This document shows, one piece after another, positions 62,894-64,000 of a DNA stretch of 64,000 nucleotides (position 1 is its first letter; each line of letters begins with the position of its first letter). The stretch is from contig NZ_JAJRCG010000007.1 in the NCBI RefSeq assembly GCF_028679125.1, positions 1 through 64,000 of the forward strand, read 5' to 3'. The position numbers and the translations under genes are program-made. A model generated the notes under the pieces. That model did not search any database. It was not told the origin of the DNA and saw nothing but the letters and a program-made list of their open reading frames with translations. The DNA comes from Methanoregula sp. (GTDB lineage: Archaea > Halobacteriota > Methanomicrobia > Methanomicrobiales > Methanospirillaceae).

Positions 62894-63014
62894 GGACATC
62901 ACTATCAGGATCGTCGTTCCCTCCAATATTAAATACGTTGTTTCCCGGGGATAGGGAATACGGGGTAACTCAGTACGCCATCTTAAGACCCCTCACGCTA
63001 AATGGGATAGCGAT

Positions 63015-64000
63015 ATGCCAACACGTATACAGTTTTCCGACCTTCACCTGTCAAGGGAACTCGGAAAAGCAATAGAAGATATGGGATTTGAGGAGCCGTC
63101 GCCCATTCAGGCCCTCGCTATCCCCCTCATCCAGGCCGGCCGCGATGTGACCGCGCAGGCACAGACCGGTACCGGTAAGACCGCTGCATTCGGCATCCCC
63201 ATCATCGAGAAGATCGACCCGTCCAGAAGGACCGTGCAGACCCTCGTGCTCTGCCCCACCCGCGAACTCGCGATCCAGATCGCCGAGGAGTTTTCAAACC
63301 TCCTTGCCCACCTCCCCAAGATCACCGTACTGCCGGTGTATGGGGGGCAACCAATCGAGCGCCAGCTTCGCGCATTGCATGCCGGCGTCCACATTGTCAT
63401 CGGCACACCGGGACGCATCATGGATCACCTGGACCGCCGCACGCTCCGGCTCGACGATGTGACAACCGTTGTCCTCGACGAGGCCGACCAGATGCTCGAT
63501 ATGGGATTCCGTGACGACATCGAACTGATCTTACGGAAAGTCCCGCAGAACCGCCAGACCCTGCTCTTCTCCGCGACCATGCCACAGCCGATCCTCGAGA
63601 TCTCCAAAAAGTTCCAGACAAAACCGGAGTTCGTCAGGGTCGAGTATGCAGAACTGACCGTGCCACTGACCGAGCAGTCATATATCGAGGTGAAGGAGCG
63701 CGAGAAACTCGATGTGCTCTGCCATCTCATCGATCTCATCGACCCCCATCTTGCGATCATCTTCTGTAACACCAAGCGCCGCGCAGAAGAACTCTCGGGA
63801 AAAGTCCGCGCACGCGGGTACCGGGCAGATGAACTCCACGGGGATATGAAACAGTCCCAGCGCGACCGGGTCATGGGCGGGTTCCGTAAGGGTATCATCG
63901 ATATCCTGATCGCAACCGATGTCGCGGCTCGCGGTATTGATGTAGAAGACGTGGATATCGTGATCAATTACGATGTTCCGCAGGACGTGGAGTATTACAT
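63015..64000 (+). CDS. DEAD-box RNA helicase, 3' truncated
   Basis: The frame is open to the window end; 328 complete codons are present. MPTRIQFSDLHLSRELGKAI leads into the Q motif (GFEEPSPIQALAIP), motif I AQAQTGTGKTAAFG, Ia PTRELAIQ, Ib GTPGRI, II LDEAD, III SATMPQ, IV AIIFCNTKRR and V IATDVAARGID, so both RecA domains are represented up to motif V. It is a CsdA/DeaD-type helicase, in archaea often linked to cold response and RNA remodelling. Motif VI and the C-terminal extension lie beyond the window. Confidence 0.95.
   Translation, partial: MPTRIQFSDLHLSRELGKAIEDMGFEEPSPIQALAIPLIQAGRDVTAQAQTGTGKTAAFGIPIIEKIDPSRRTVQTLVLCPTRELAIQIAEEFSNLLAHLPKITVLPVYGGQPIERQLRALHAGVHIVIGTPGRIMDHLDRRTLRLDDVTTVVLDEADQMLDMGFRDDIELILRKVPQNRQTLLFSATMPQPILEISKKFQTKPEFVRVEYAELTVPLTEQSYIEVKEREKLDVLCHLIDLIDPHLAIIFCNTKRRAEELSGKVRARGYRADELHGDMKQSQRDRVMGGFRKGIIDILIATDVAARGIDVEDVDIVINYDVPQDVEYY

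Overview
The window reads as chromosomal DNA of a hydrogenotrophic methanogen, most likely of the order Methanomicrobiales (Methanoregula-like; this placement is inference). The evidence is archaeal EF-1A, archaeal ribosomal proteins S10/L7Ae/S28e/L24e, an Orc1/Cdc6 initiator, CetZ, methenyl-H4MPT cyclohydrolase (Mch), methanogenesis marker protein 12, a four-subunit pyruvate:ferredoxin oxidoreductase and archaeal-type PheS/PheT. Base composition is fairly GC-rich except in intergenic stretches and one sharply AT-rich block inside pheS. No insertion sequence, phage gene or CRISPR array was seen.

Layout. 1-1485: end of EF-1A and rps10. 1495-3156: GT-C type membrane glycosyltransferase. 3561-5884: CetZ tubulin-like gene overlapped by a gene for a surface protein with a C-terminal membrane anchor. 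6078-10992: four-gene cell-surface glycan/lipid operon. 11139-12381: L7Ae-S28e-L24e-Ndk. 12487-18547: nitrilase-family hydrolase, threonine synthase and several small membrane or secreted proteins, ending with a membrane-tethered winged-helix regulator. 18709-24062: mch, cdc6, apgM and a GalE-like epimerase on the minus strand, then marker protein 12 on the plus strand. 24063-24842: a long non-coding stretch with five G-tract/C-tract hairpins. 24843-27720: porGDAB, with an in-frame TAG in porA. 27847-33703: PP2C phosphatase, tRNA-Val, membrane FKBP, NifB, a lipoprotein, a small orphan protein, OGG1-type glycosylase and an AdoHcy-hydrolase family protein. 33855-40434: hisF, then pheT-pheS-trpS-endA on the minus strand. 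40729-48006: a six-gene accessory operon. 48049-64000: secreted and membrane proteins, endonuclease IV, a second membrane winged-helix regulator, an ABC-2 exporter with an NEW3-type protein, an MBL hydrolase, a large HEAT-repeat protein, a histidine kinase, an iron-sulfur flavoprotein and the start of a DEAD-box helicase.

The strongest candidate for an undescribed system is 40729-48006. A NrdG-like radical SAM protein, a DUF1257 (Ycf35) protein, a Ycf46-like AAA+ ATPase, a 932-residue WD40 double-propeller protein, an Hsp70/actin-like ATPase and a DUF2997 protein follow one another with almost no gaps. Three of these families (DUF1257, Ycf46-like AAA, DUF2997) have no established biochemical role, so the operon looks like an ATP-driven remodelling or maturation machine with a redox or radical component.

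Other points for attention: pheS has an AT-rich N-terminal third of foreign composition with four near-identical 14-residue repeats inserted into a winged-helix domain; porA carries an amber codon where a GAG is expected; a lipoprotein gene appears to start at AUA; cetZ is coupled to a surface protein; and two regulators carry their DNA-binding domains on membrane anchors.
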